DNA of 8,955 bases from an uncultured Bacilli bacterium (GTDB lineage: Bacteria; Bacillota_I; Bacilli_A; RF39; UBA660). Shown here piece by piece: positions 1 through 6,486 of the stretch (position 1 is the stretch's first letter; each line of letters begins with the position of its first letter). The stretch lies in NCBI GenBank assembly GCA_947624915.1, contig CANQMF010000038.1:1-8955 (forward strand). Direction: 5' to 3'. Made by a program: the position numbers and the translations under genes. The notes under the pieces are model-generated. The model searched no databases. It saw only the letters and a program-made list of their open reading frames with translations, and had not been told where the DNA came from.

Positions 1-1
1 T

Positions 2-61
2 TCAATTAAAATGCCTATTGATTTAAATGTTGCATATGCTGAATACATTAATCAGTCATAA
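2..61 (+). CDS. C-terminal end of an unidentified protein (partial)
   Basis: An open frame enters from the left edge and ends at TAA at 59-61. The 19 visible residues include MPIDLNVAYAEYINQS. This reads like an ordinary soluble protein tail, but I do not recognise the family. It lies convergent with, and only 3 bases from, the stop of the truncated Nudix gene on the other strand. That tight abutment suggests a rearrangement joined the two. With so few residues, a chance open frame is possible. Confidence 0.3.
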   Translation, partial: SIKMPIDLNVAYAEYINQS

Positions 62-64
62 AGT

Positions 65-217
65 TTAACACAACTTTTGAATTAAAAATTCATGATTATT
101 ATTTTCAATAAAAATCACTACCATCATAATATAATTGTTTTCGGGAATTTGTTCACCCTTTAATATTTTTTCTCCTGTCAAAATTCTGTCAGAATTGTAT
201 AAATCCCTATATTCCAT
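65..217 (-). pseudogene. Nudix hydrolase, N-terminal fragment
   Basis: On the minus strand an ATG at 217 follows the purine-rich ribosome binding site AAGGAAGAGG (221-230). It opens a 50-codon frame beginning MEYRDLYNSDR and ending EFLIQKLC before TAA at 65-67. The pattern (aromatic-D-L-Y, then a TG.K..KGE.IPE stretch, then a hydrophobic strand and EFLIQK) is the start of Nudix hydrolases of the MutT/isopentenyl-diphosphate isomerase-like type, which normally continue for another 100 or more residues. The Nudix box GX5EX7REUXEEXGU should follow but is absent in all minus-strand frames down to base 1. The protein therefore lacks its metal-binding catalytic site and should be inactive. The start, ribosome binding site and upstream AT-rich promoter region look intact, so the loss is at the 3' end, near 62-68. 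The family call rests on remembered family pattern and is fairly sure; the truncation is seen directly. Confidence 0.65.
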
Positions 218-273
218 ATACCTCTTCCTTTCTAACATAAAATTATATCATTATAAGTAAGTAAATAAAATCA

Positions 274-302
274 TTGACAAAAAGATTTAATTGGTGTAAA
301 AT
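274..302 (+). promoter_or_regulatory. Sigma-A-type promoter of the HelD-like gene
   Basis: A perfect -35 hexamer TTGACA (274-279) is followed after exactly 17 bases by TAAAAT (297-302). Transcription would start near 309, leaving a leader of about 45 bases before the ATG at 354. It is one of the two best promoter matches in the window. On the opposite strand, TTGTCA (280-275) and TATAAT (255-250), 19 bases apart, could form an overlapping divergent promoter for the truncated Nudix gene. Confidence 0.65.
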
Positions 303-353
303 GTCGGGTAGCATAATTATAATACGCCGTAGGCAATGTAAAGGAATGATAGT

Positions 354-2291
354 ATGGAAGAAGAAAAAAAGTATTTAGAATGTACGCTGGCAAAATTTGA
401 AGAAGTCATAGAAGATTCAAAACTAAAATTAAGTAATTTAAAAAACTTGTATAAAAATAATTACGAAGGAATGTTAGAAGAAAAATTTAAGCTAGAAGGA
501 GAAATAAGATCTATTGAAAGGGCTAAGTTAAATCCATATTTTGCTAGGATAGATTTTGAAAGTAGTACAAATAAAGATGTATGTTATATAGGCAAATTAG
601 GATTAAGTGATTATGACAATAAAATAATTACAGTAGATTGGAGAGCTCCTATATCAAGCCTTTATTATGATTCAAATGTTGGAGATGCATCGTATAATTC
701 TCCCGATGGTATTATTAATGGAAAGCTGCTATTAAAAAGACAATATACAATAGAAAATAGCAAACTCATAGCCTTTAATGATGTAGACACGGTATCAAAT
801 GACGAACTATTAAAGCCGTATTTAAGTGTAAGTGCTGACAATAGACTAAAGAATATAGTATCTACAATACAAAGTGAACAAAATAAAATTATAAGAGAAA
901 CTATGGGTAAGAATCTAGTTGTACAAGGTGTTGCAGGTTCGGGTAAAACAACAGTTGCATTACATAGAATTGCATATTTAGTTTATAACAATAGAAATTT
1001 ATTTAGTCCTAGTGATTATATGGTAATAGGCCCAAATAAATTTTTTGTCAGTTATATATCAGGGATACTACCAGATTTAGATGTGAATGGGGTATCCGAA
1101 TACACGACTGAAGAATTAGCTTTAAAATACATAGATGAAAATTATGTAGTAGATAATTCATTAGATAAAATAAAAGACGTGGATGATATATCAAGATTTA
1201 AAACATCTATGGATATGAAAAAAGAAATAGATATGTATTTTAAAAGCTTAGAAATATTACCTAATAAGGATTTTACTATCAATGATGTTAAAATTTTAGA
1301 TCAAAGTTTTATAAAAAAGGTATATAATGAAATAAATAAAAACACATATAAAAGTATCAAAAGCAGAATAGATAGGTTAATACTGATGATAAACAAATAT
1401 GTAAGTGATAATAAAGATATAATAGTTTCTAAATTGATTAATGATAAGGTAGATAGAAAGGTAATAGAAAATGTAAAGAATAACATAAATAATAATTTAA
1501 AAAAATACTTTAATATATTAGATAAAAAAGTGAAGAATATATATTTAGAAATATTACAAAAAAGTAAAATAAATATTAAAAATATAAAACAAAATATAAT
1601 AGAAATAGAAGATATATATCCACTCATGTATATAAAGTATAAGTTAATTGGTAGTGATATATTTAATAATTATAAGCACATTGTCATAGATGAAGCTCAG
1701 GATTATGGAGAATTTAATTTCTACGTATTAAAGAAAATATTTAAAAATGCTACATTTAGTATATATGGTGATTTAGCCCAAAGTTTATATTCATATAGAA
1801 GTATAAGTAATTGGAAAAGTTTAAGTAATATATTTGATAATTTAGAGATATTAAAACTAAATAAAAGTTATCGTACAACAATCGAAATAATGGATGAAGC
1901 AAATAAAATAAACGAATTATTAACTTTAGATAAAGCAATACCTGTTATAAGGCATGGTGATAAAGTAGAATACAGTCAAGAAGATGTACTAAGTCTGATT
2001 AAAAAATTGAAAGAGAAATTTAAAACAGTTGCTGTTATAACAAAAACACAAAAGGAATCAGATGAATTATATAAAAATTTAAAAGATAAGATAGATATTA
2101 ATTTAATCAATTCCAATAATTTAAATTATGATAATAACATTAATATACTTCCAAGTTACTTATCAAAAGGACTTGAATTTGATTCGGTCATAATAGTGAA
2201 TAAGAATAACTTCAATTATGATAGTATCCTTGATATGAAACTTTTGTATGTTTCAATGACAAGAGCACTACATAAATTGGTAATGACTTAG
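354..2291 (+). CDS. helD: HelD-like UvrD/Rep superfamily 1 ATPase
   Basis: This 645-residue protein carries the complete superfamily 1 motif set: Walker A GVAGSGKTT (192-200), Walker B DEAQD (446-450), motif III GDLAQS (472-477), motif IV SYRTT (505-509), motif V SKGLEFD (604-610) and motif VI YVSMTRA (632-638). The first 70 residues are charged and probably coiled-coil. They are followed by NPYFARIDF, YIGKLGL and VDWRAPISSLYY, which are hallmarks of HelD rather than of PcrA/UvrD. HelD proteins bind RNA polymerase, push an N-terminal arm into the secondary channel and use ATP to free stalled or post-termination polymerase; some classes give rifampicin tolerance. The stretch at about 230-440 between Walker A and Walker B corresponds to the HelD-specific insertion. 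At 645 residues it is shorter than the roughly 770-residue Bacillus protein and stops only seven residues after motif VI. The start at 354 has AAAGGA at 340-345. The gene is monocistronic, with its own promoter and a terminator downstream. Almost all Arg codons are AGA/AGG. A DNA helicase IV-like role is the alternative. Confidence 0.8.
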   Translation: MEEEKKYLECTLAKFEEVIEDSKLKLSNLKNLYKNNYEGMLEEKFKLEGEIRSIERAKLNPYFARIDFESSTNKDVCYIGKLGLSDYDNKIITVDWRAPISSLYYDSNVGDASYNSPDGIINGKLLLKRQYTIENSKLIAFNDVDTVSNDELLKPYLSVSADNRLKNIVSTIQSEQNKIIRETMGKNLVVQGVAGSGKTTVALHRIAYLVYNNRNLFSPSDYMVIGPNKFFVSYISGILPDLDVNGVSEYTTEELALKYIDENYVVDNSLDKIKDVDDISRFKTSMDMKKEIDMYFKSLEILPNKDFTINDVKILDQSFIKKVYNEINKNTYKSIKSRIDRLILMINKYVSDNKDIIVSKLINDKVDRKVIENVKNNINNNLKKYFNILDKKVKNIYLEILQKSKINIKNIKQNIIEIEDIYPLMYIKYKLIGSDIFNNYKHIVIDEAQDYGEFNFYVLKKIFKNATFSIYGDLAQSLYSYRSISNWKSLSNIFDNLEILKLNKSYRTTIEIMDEANKINELLTLDKAIPVIRHGDKVEYSQEDVLSLIKKLKEKFKTVAVITKTQKESDELYKNLKDKIDINLINSNNLNYDNNINILPSYLSKGLEFDSVIIVNKNNFNYDSILDMKLLYVSMTRALHKLVMT

Positions 2292-2408
2292 GAAAAATTT
2301 AGTAAAGTAATTTATTATATAAAGAGTAATAAGACTTTATGTTCTTTTTATTTAGTTAATAATTTTATTTTTGATGAAAAAATGAAATAGTTGTATACAA
2401 AGCTCTTT

Positions 2409-2443
2409 AAGTACTGATTTAAAAACATAATCAGTGCTTTTTT
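2409..2443 (+). terminator. Rho-independent terminator after the HelD-like gene
   Basis: AAGTACTGATT (2409-2419) pairs with AATCAGTGCTT (2429-2439), an 11-bp stem with one T-G wobble and a nine-base A-rich loop, and runs into six T residues (2438-2443). It lies about 118 bases after the helD-like stop codon. It should end that transcript and insulate it from the recombinase region. Confidence 0.75.
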
Positions 2444-2884
2444 ATATTCTATGATAACTTATTTAAAATAGATAGTAGCAAGTTTATTGTATTTAAAATT
2501 GGTAACAAAGGATGATTTAATGAATAAAGGAAAAAATATTCAAATAAATTTGTAATAGATAGTAATACTAATTCAATTTTTAAAAAATATTAAAATTACT
2601 ATTTTAGCTATTATAAAAAGTATTGAAAAGCCATTTTTGATAATTTAGGTAATACAATAAAATTAAAACTTTTTATTTTTATAGAAGGGGGTAATAACAT
2701 AAATTATATAATTGAGCATAAATTTAAAAGTCATAATGAGCAAAAAAAGAAAGACAAGATAAATAATATTTTAGCTAAACTAATATATAAAAGTAGCTCT
2801 AAAAGATAGCGACTGTATATTTTAAGGTGTGTGTTGTGAATAAGGTGTATTATAAGATTCTTTGGAGGCTGGTATAAAAGTATT
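2444..2884. other. AT-rich spacer ahead of the recombinase
   Basis: This stretch has no conventional gene. It contains an 11-codon open frame (2520-2555, MNKGKNIQINL) with a good ribosome binding site AAAGGA (2507-2512), which may be the surviving start of a decayed gene or a leader peptide. It also holds the ATA-initiated small ORF listed separately at 2699-2809 and a 13-codon GTG frame (2836-2877) that overlaps the recombinase ribosome binding site. I could not find a convincing -35/-10 pair with normal spacing for the recombinase. Confidence 0.4.
2699..2809 (+). CDS. Small basic protein with an ATA start, ahead of the recombinase
   Basis: The strong ribosome binding site AGAAGGGGG (2683-2691) sits seven bases before an ATA codon at 2699. 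That ATA opens a 36-codon frame ending at TAG (2807-2809). The product reads NYIIEHKFKSHNEQKKKDK after the start and ends KLIYKSSSKR. It is small, very basic and partly amphipathic. From memory, small proteins with an N-terminal ...YIIKHKF... pattern often sit directly upstream of large serine recombinases in Clostridia-like genomes, possibly as recombination accessory or regulatory factors; I cannot confirm this here. The canonical initiator is missing, so either ATA is used as a weak start (known for infC-type initiation in a few bacteria) or an ATG has mutated and the gene is decaying. Standard gene finders would skip it. Confidence 0.45.
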   Translation: MNYIIEHKFKSHNEQKKKDKINNILAKLIYKSSSKR

Positions 2885-4912
2885 ATGAAGGCAGTGGAAA
2901 AAGCTGGTTTATATGTTAGAATCTCTGAACAAGATAAAATAAAATTAACAAAAGTTCAGTTAAGTAAAAGTATTGAAAATCAATTAAAAATGTTAAAAAC
3001 TGAATGCATGGAACGTAACTGGATTATAGTTGATGTATACTGTGATGAGGATATTTCTGGAGCTGATAAAAACAGACCAGAATTTAATAGAATGTTAAAA
3101 GATTGTGAAAGTGGTAAAATAAACGTTGTGCTTTGTAAATCTCAGGATAGATTTGCTCGTGATATGGAAATAATTGAAAAATATATTCACGACAAATTTA
3201 TAGAATGGGGCGTTAGGTTTGTAACAATAGTAGATCATGCGGATTCGAATGATCCGAGCAATAAAAAAAATAGGCAAATAACAGGTCTTACAAATGAGTG
3301 GTATTTAGAAGATTTATCTAATAATATCAAAAAAACATTTAATACCAAAAGAAAATGTGGGGATTTTGTAGGTAGTTTTGCGCCTTATGGTTATTCAAAG
3401 CAAAGAGACATTAATAATGTTATCCATTTAATAATTGATCCGATAGCTAGTGAAATTGTTAAAAGAATATATAATGATTATATTAATGGTTTAGGACTTA
3501 GAACCATAGCTAAAAGTTTGAATGATGATAAAATACTAAGCCCATCAGAATATAAATGGAATAATGGAGAATATATTAATATTCCAACCAAAAAATATGA
3601 AGATTTGGTGCTTTCTAAAACTGGTAGCTATGTTGTTAAGTTTAGTTATTTTAATGATAATTTAATGTCAGGAACAATTATAAATCATATTTGTAAAATT
3701 AATTGTTCTGATGATTTGATAAATAATGTAGAATTGAAATTACATAAATCCAATTCTTTAAGCATTTATTACACAATCCGTAATGTCGAAGAACAAGCAA
3801 TAGTAAATTCATTTAATACTGATATTTGGATTAAAACAGAAGACATTATTCCAAATAACTCTAAATATATTTGGTGTTATTATAAAACAAATAAAAAGTA
3901 TGAAGAATTATTTACTTCTTTTAAAGTTAATATAAAAAAAAATCAAGATAGAAGCATGATTGATCTAGAGGACTTTACTTATATAAGTTCAGAAAAATTT
4001 GGAGGTTTTAAACAGGAAATTAGATATATTAGTTTATGGTCTAAAAGTACTATTGAAAATATACTATTTAATCCAGTATATATTGGTACTTTAGTACAAG
4101 GGAAAACAACAACAGTTAGTTATAAAAACCATACTAGAATAGACTTACCAAAAGAAAAATGGTATATAGTAGAAAATGCACATGACACTATAATTGATAT
4201 CAATACTTGGACTAAAGTACAAGATAGAAAAAATAAAAGATTAAGGTGTAGTCAAAATAAAATAGTGAATAATTTTAGTGGAATACTTAAATGTTCTTAT
4301 TGTGGTAAAAATTTTATATCCACTAAATGTGGAAGAAGTAATGATAAAAATCAAGTAAGTTATTACGTTTGCACTGATAGAGCCACTAAGTTTTCTAATT
4401 GTATTAATAATAAACAAATTAGAAAAGATGAAGTAGAAAGTATAACTATTAGCGAAATAAACAAATTGATAGCTATTTACAAAGATAATGAGAAAATAGG
4501 TGAGTTATATAATCTATTTAAATTAAATGATACAAAATTTAAATCACAATTAGATGCATTGGAGCTTGAAAAAAGAGAGTTATTAAAATCAAAATTAAAG
4601 AAAGAAAAATACAGTAAAGAACTGTATGAGAGCAAATTAAATGGATTAATAGATACAGAAGAATATTTTACATTTAAAGATGAATATAAAGAAGAGATAG
4701 AAAAAATTAATGAAAGATTATCTATAATAAGTACGGAAATAAACTTAATGCATGAAAAAAGGGATCAAGTAGAAAATGAAGATACTATCATAAAAAAGTA
4801 CAGTAAGATAGAAACTTTAACTTATGAAATAGTCCATGAATTTATTAGTGAAATAAGGATTGGCATAAAAGAAAATAATAAAAGAAAAATTGAATTCCTA
4901 TGGAATTTTTAA
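2885..4912 (+). CDS. Large serine recombinase (site-specific integrase)
   Basis: This 675-residue protein cuts and rejoins DNA at att sites through a phosphoserine link, integrating or excising a phage or conjugative element. Residues 1 to about 150 form the catalytic resolvase domain. The nucleophile is Ser14 in YVRIS (10-14), with Arg12 and with Arg89 and Arg92 in SQDRFARD matching the resolvase active site. The recombinase domain starts near 160 (FAPYGY, then RTIAKSLNDDKILSPSEYK ending at 224) and resumes with WSKSTIENILFNPVYIG from Trp385. Between them lies a roughly 150-residue insertion that most family members lack. A zinc ribbon follows with Cys470, Cys473, Cys496 and Cys506. A charged coiled coil at about 540-640 probably controls integration direction. 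ATG 2885 is the best start, but the GGAGG at 2864-2868 is an unusually distant 16 bases away, so initiation may be weak. All catalytic residues are intact. Codon use (mostly AGA Arg, many ATA Ile) differs from the genes to the right and suggests transfer. No cargo genes of an element are recognisable in the window apart from the HelD-like gene. Confidence 0.9.
   Translation: MKAVEKAGLYVRISEQDKIKLTKVQLSKSIENQLKMLKTECMERNWIIVDVYCDEDISGADKNRPEFNRMLKDCESGKINVVLCKSQDRFARDMEIIEKYIHDKFIEWGVRFVTIVDHADSNDPSNKKNRQITGLTNEWYLEDLSNNIKKTFNTKRKCGDFVGSFAPYGYSKQRDINNVIHLIIDPIASEIVKRIYNDYINGLGLRTIAKSLNDDKILSPSEYKWNNGEYINIPTKKYEDLVLSKTGSYVVKFSYFNDNLMSGTIINHICKINCSDDLINNVELKLHKSNSLSIYYTIRNVEEQAIVNSFNTDIWIKTEDIIPNNSKYIWCYYKTNKKYEELFTSFKVNIKKNQDRSMIDLEDFTYISSEKFGGFKQEIRYISLWSKSTIENILFNPVYIGTLVQGKTTTVSYKNHTRIDLPKEKWYIVENAHDTIIDINTWTKVQDRKNKRLRCSQNKIVNNFSGILKCSYCGKNFISTKCGRSNDKNQVSYYVCTDRATKFSNCINNKQIRKDEVESITISEINKLIAIYKDNEKIGELYNLFKLNDTKFKSQLDALELEKRELLKSKLKKEKYSKELYESKLNGLIDTEEYFTFKDEYKEEIEKINERLSIISTEINLMHEKRDQVENEDTIIKKYSKIETLTYEIVHEFISEIRIGIKENNKRKIEFLWNF
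4893..4910 (+). terminator. Possible weak terminator overlapping the recombinase stop
   Basis: AATTCC (4893-4898) and GGAATT (4902-4907) form a 6-bp hairpin with a three-base loop, followed by TTT (4908-4910). It lies within the last codons of the recombinase. The stem is short and has only two GC pairs, so termination would be inefficient. It may instead be a fortuitous dyad or part of an att arm. Confidence 0.25.
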
Positions 4913-4944
4913 AAAAGTTGGATTACTTTTAAGGAACTTCGTAT

Positions 4945-4974
4945 TTATCCTTGATAACCACCGTAGTAATACAT
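4945..4974 (-). pseudogene. Nine-codon stub of a Tyr/Gly-rich small protein
   Basis: On the minus strand a very strong ribosome binding site TAGGAGGG (4980-4987) lies five bases before an ATG (4972-4974). The frame reads MYYYGGYQG and then stops at TAA (4945-4947). A Tyr/Gly-rich start of this kind is typical of YjcZ-type small membrane proteins of Bacillota, whose next segment is a short hydrophobic helix (FALIVVLFILLIIVG type). Here the frame ends abruptly about 33 bases from the recombinase stop codon. The simplest reading is that the element carrying the recombinase inserted in this gene, leaving its promoter, ribosome binding site and first codons on this side. The rest should be at the far end of the element; I did not find it in the window. 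Family assignment is tentative with so few residues. Confidence 0.4.
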
Positions 4975-5028
4975 ATAATCCCTCCTAACTACTCAATATA
5001 TCATATTGCATTTTATAGTAATTGTTAA

Positions 5029-5217
5029 TTATAAATAACTAAGTAAAATTGAAAAGTAATTTAGGTACAACACTTAGTAAGAAAGCTTAATAAATAAGAA
5101 AATTTAACCAAAATACATAGTATTATTTGTTATCAATCTTTTTATTTTGGATTAACATTGTTTTATTTAAATTATTGTAAATAAGATTTTACTTTAAATT
5201 CAATTTATAAATAACTA
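5029..5217. repeat. 13-bp direct repeat pair
   Basis: TTATAAATAACTA occurs at 5029-5041 and again at 5205-5217, both upstream of the SEDS gene and next to the presumed element end. In DNA this AT-rich such a match is only mildly unexpected, so it may be chance, a pair of regulator sites or a relic of an insertion. Confidence 0.25.
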
Positions 5218-5230
5218 TACAAAGAAAATA

Positions 5231-5259
5231 TTTAAAAAAAATAATTATTATGGTATATT
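5231..5259 (+). promoter_or_regulatory. Candidate promoter of the SEDS gene
   Basis: An extended -10 element TGG-TATATT (5251-5259) lies 17 bases downstream of TTTAAA (5231-5236), a 4/6 match to the -35 consensus. Transcription would begin near 5266, giving a leader of only about 15 bases that still includes the GAGAGG ribosome binding site (5267-5272). The AT-rich background makes chance matches likely. Confidence 0.3.
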
Positions 5260-5280
5260 ATTATATGAGAGGATTGGAAA

Positions 5281-6477
5281 ATGGTGATGACTTTGAGCAT
5301 ATTAAAAAAATTACGACAGTTTATTGCTGATATGGATAAATTATCACTAATATTAACCATTATGTTATTTGGGTTTGGCTTATTTAGTATTGTTTCTGCT
5401 TCAACTCGCGAAGCAGTTAATAATTTGAATAAATCTGTATACTATTATTTTGGCCGTCAAATCTTTGTTTTAATTTTGTGTGTAATAGTTTATATTTTTA
5501 TTTTATGTATTCCAACTAAACGATATAACCGATATATAATTTTTATACTTTGGCTTATTGTATTAGGCCTTAATATTTATGTTTTATTAAGAGGTAGTGT
5601 TACAAGAGGTGCTGCTAATTGGATCAAGGTACCGATTGTTGGTTTTCAAATACAACCCGGTGAATTAGCTAAACCAATACTTATTGTTATGACTGCTATG
5701 TTTATTGAATCAACAAGTAAATATTTTCGTAATAGTAAGATCAAGCATTGGTGGGGGATAGCTATAATGTTAGTTATTGGCCTTATTACATCCGTTTTTA
5801 TCATTTTACAAAAAGATTTGGGTACAATGCTAATTAATGTTGGTATTTTTGGTGTTATGTTTTTATTTAGTCCGATTAAAAGAAAAGAAAAAACAATTAC
5901 AGTTTTAGTCGGAATAGCTATTTTGTTTGGCGGCTTACTTACAGCTTCGGCCCTTGGTATTAACATTATTACTGAAGAACAAAAGTCGCGAGTTACAAAT
6001 TTTATTGATCCTTGTGATGAAAAACACCGTGTTGATGAGGGTTACCAAATATGCAATGCATATATTGCAATGAATCTAGGTGGTTTAGGTGGTGTTGGTG
6101 TTGGTAAAAGTACCCAGAAGTATTCTTATATACCTGAACCACATACTGATATGATTTTCTCTATTATTGTTGAAGAAGACGGCTTTATTGTCGGTGCATT
6201 AATCATTATTGCTTATATGGTACTAATTACTAATATATTGCTCCTTTCTAGTCGAGCTATGACGATAAGTAGTAAATATATTTGTTTGGGAATTGCCACA
6301 TACATCTTTCTACATGTTTTAGTTAATTTAGGAGGATTATTTGGCGTATTGCCTCTAACGGGTGTTCCCTTACCATTTTTGTCATATGGTGGTAGTTTTG
6401 CTATAATGCTTACTTTATCGTTAGCTATGGTTCAAAGAATTCATGTTGAGACGAAACGATATCGTCTGAAATTTTAG
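5281..6477 (+). CDS. FtsW/RodA-type SEDS peptidoglycan glycosyltransferase
   Basis: This 398-residue polytopic membrane protein has about ten hydrophobic segments and the SEDS family signature. SEDS proteins polymerise lipid II into glycan strands at the septum (FtsW) or side wall (RodA), paired with a class B penicillin-binding protein. The essential acid is Asp290 in PEPHTDMIFS (285-294). GVLPLTGVPLPFLSYGGS (355-372) is the conserved C-terminal loop and helix. QPGELAK (125-131) matches the usual QPSE motif, except that Gly127 replaces Ser. The extracellular loop before the catalytic motif carries Cys245 and Cys258 in DPCDEKHRVDEGYQIC (243-258), which could form a disulfide; I associate this loop with Mollicutes-related Bacilli. 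The length is normal. ATG 5281 is chosen because GAGAGG lies eight bases upstream; GTG 5284 and ATG 5287 are alternatives. Its stop codon overlaps the next gene's ribosome binding site, so the two form an operon. FtsW is slightly more likely than RodA from the sequence, but I cannot separate them with certainty. Confidence 0.9.
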   Translation: MVMTLSILKKLRQFIADMDKLSLILTIMLFGFGLFSIVSASTREAVNNLNKSVYYYFGRQIFVLILCVIVYIFILCIPTKRYNRYIIFILWLIVLGLNIYVLLRGSVTRGAANWIKVPIVGFQIQPGELAKPILIVMTAMFIESTSKYFRNSKIKHWWGIAIMLVIGLITSVFIILQKDLGTMLINVGIFGVMFLFSPIKRKEKTITVLVGIAILFGGLLTASALGINIITEEQKSRVTNFIDPCDEKHRVDEGYQICNAYIAMNLGGLGGVGVGKSTQKYSYIPEPHTDMIFSIIVEEDGFIVGALIIIAYMVLITNILLLSSRAMTISSKYICLGIATYIFLHVLVNLGGLFGVLPLTGVPLPFLSYGGSFAIMLTLSLAMVQRIHVETKRYRLKF

Positions 6478-6486
6478 AGGTGAAAT

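Larger units (their letters stand above)
4986..5280. other. AT-rich intergenic region at the junction to core genes
   Basis: No gene is visible on either strand. The left part probably holds the minus-strand promoter of the truncated small gene; an approximate TTTTCA-16-TATAAT match can be read on that strand within about 5025-5060. The right part should hold the promoter for the SEDS gene. A 13-bp direct repeat TTATAAATAACTA occurs at 5029-5041 and 5205-5217. Confidence 0.35.

Noticed and set aside
1301..1627. Hydrophobic 108-codon frame on the minus strand that looks like a membrane protein
   Set aside because: The AAA/ATA-rich Lys and Ile codons of the HelD-like gene read as Phe and Tyr/Leu codons in antisense, which mimics a membrane protein. 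There is no ribosome binding site.
2520..2555. 11-codon frame MNKGKNIQINL with a good ribosome binding site
   Set aside because: It is too short to call as a gene and nothing homologous is recognisable. Reading on in the next frame does not give a convincing protein. Noted only as a possible remnant or leader peptide.
2621..2658. Possible recombinase promoter elements TTGAAA, TTGATA and TACAAT
   Set aside because: No pair has spacing between 15 and 19 bases, so no promoter is claimed.
5038..5078. 7-bp inverted repeat ACTAAGT...ACTTAGT in the intergenic region
   Set aside because: A 27-base loop, low GC and no T tract; expected by chance in DNA this AT-rich.
5646..5966. 106-codon open frame on the minus strand
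   Set aside because: It is antisense to membrane segments of the SEDS gene and has no ribosome binding site; a shadow of codon composition.
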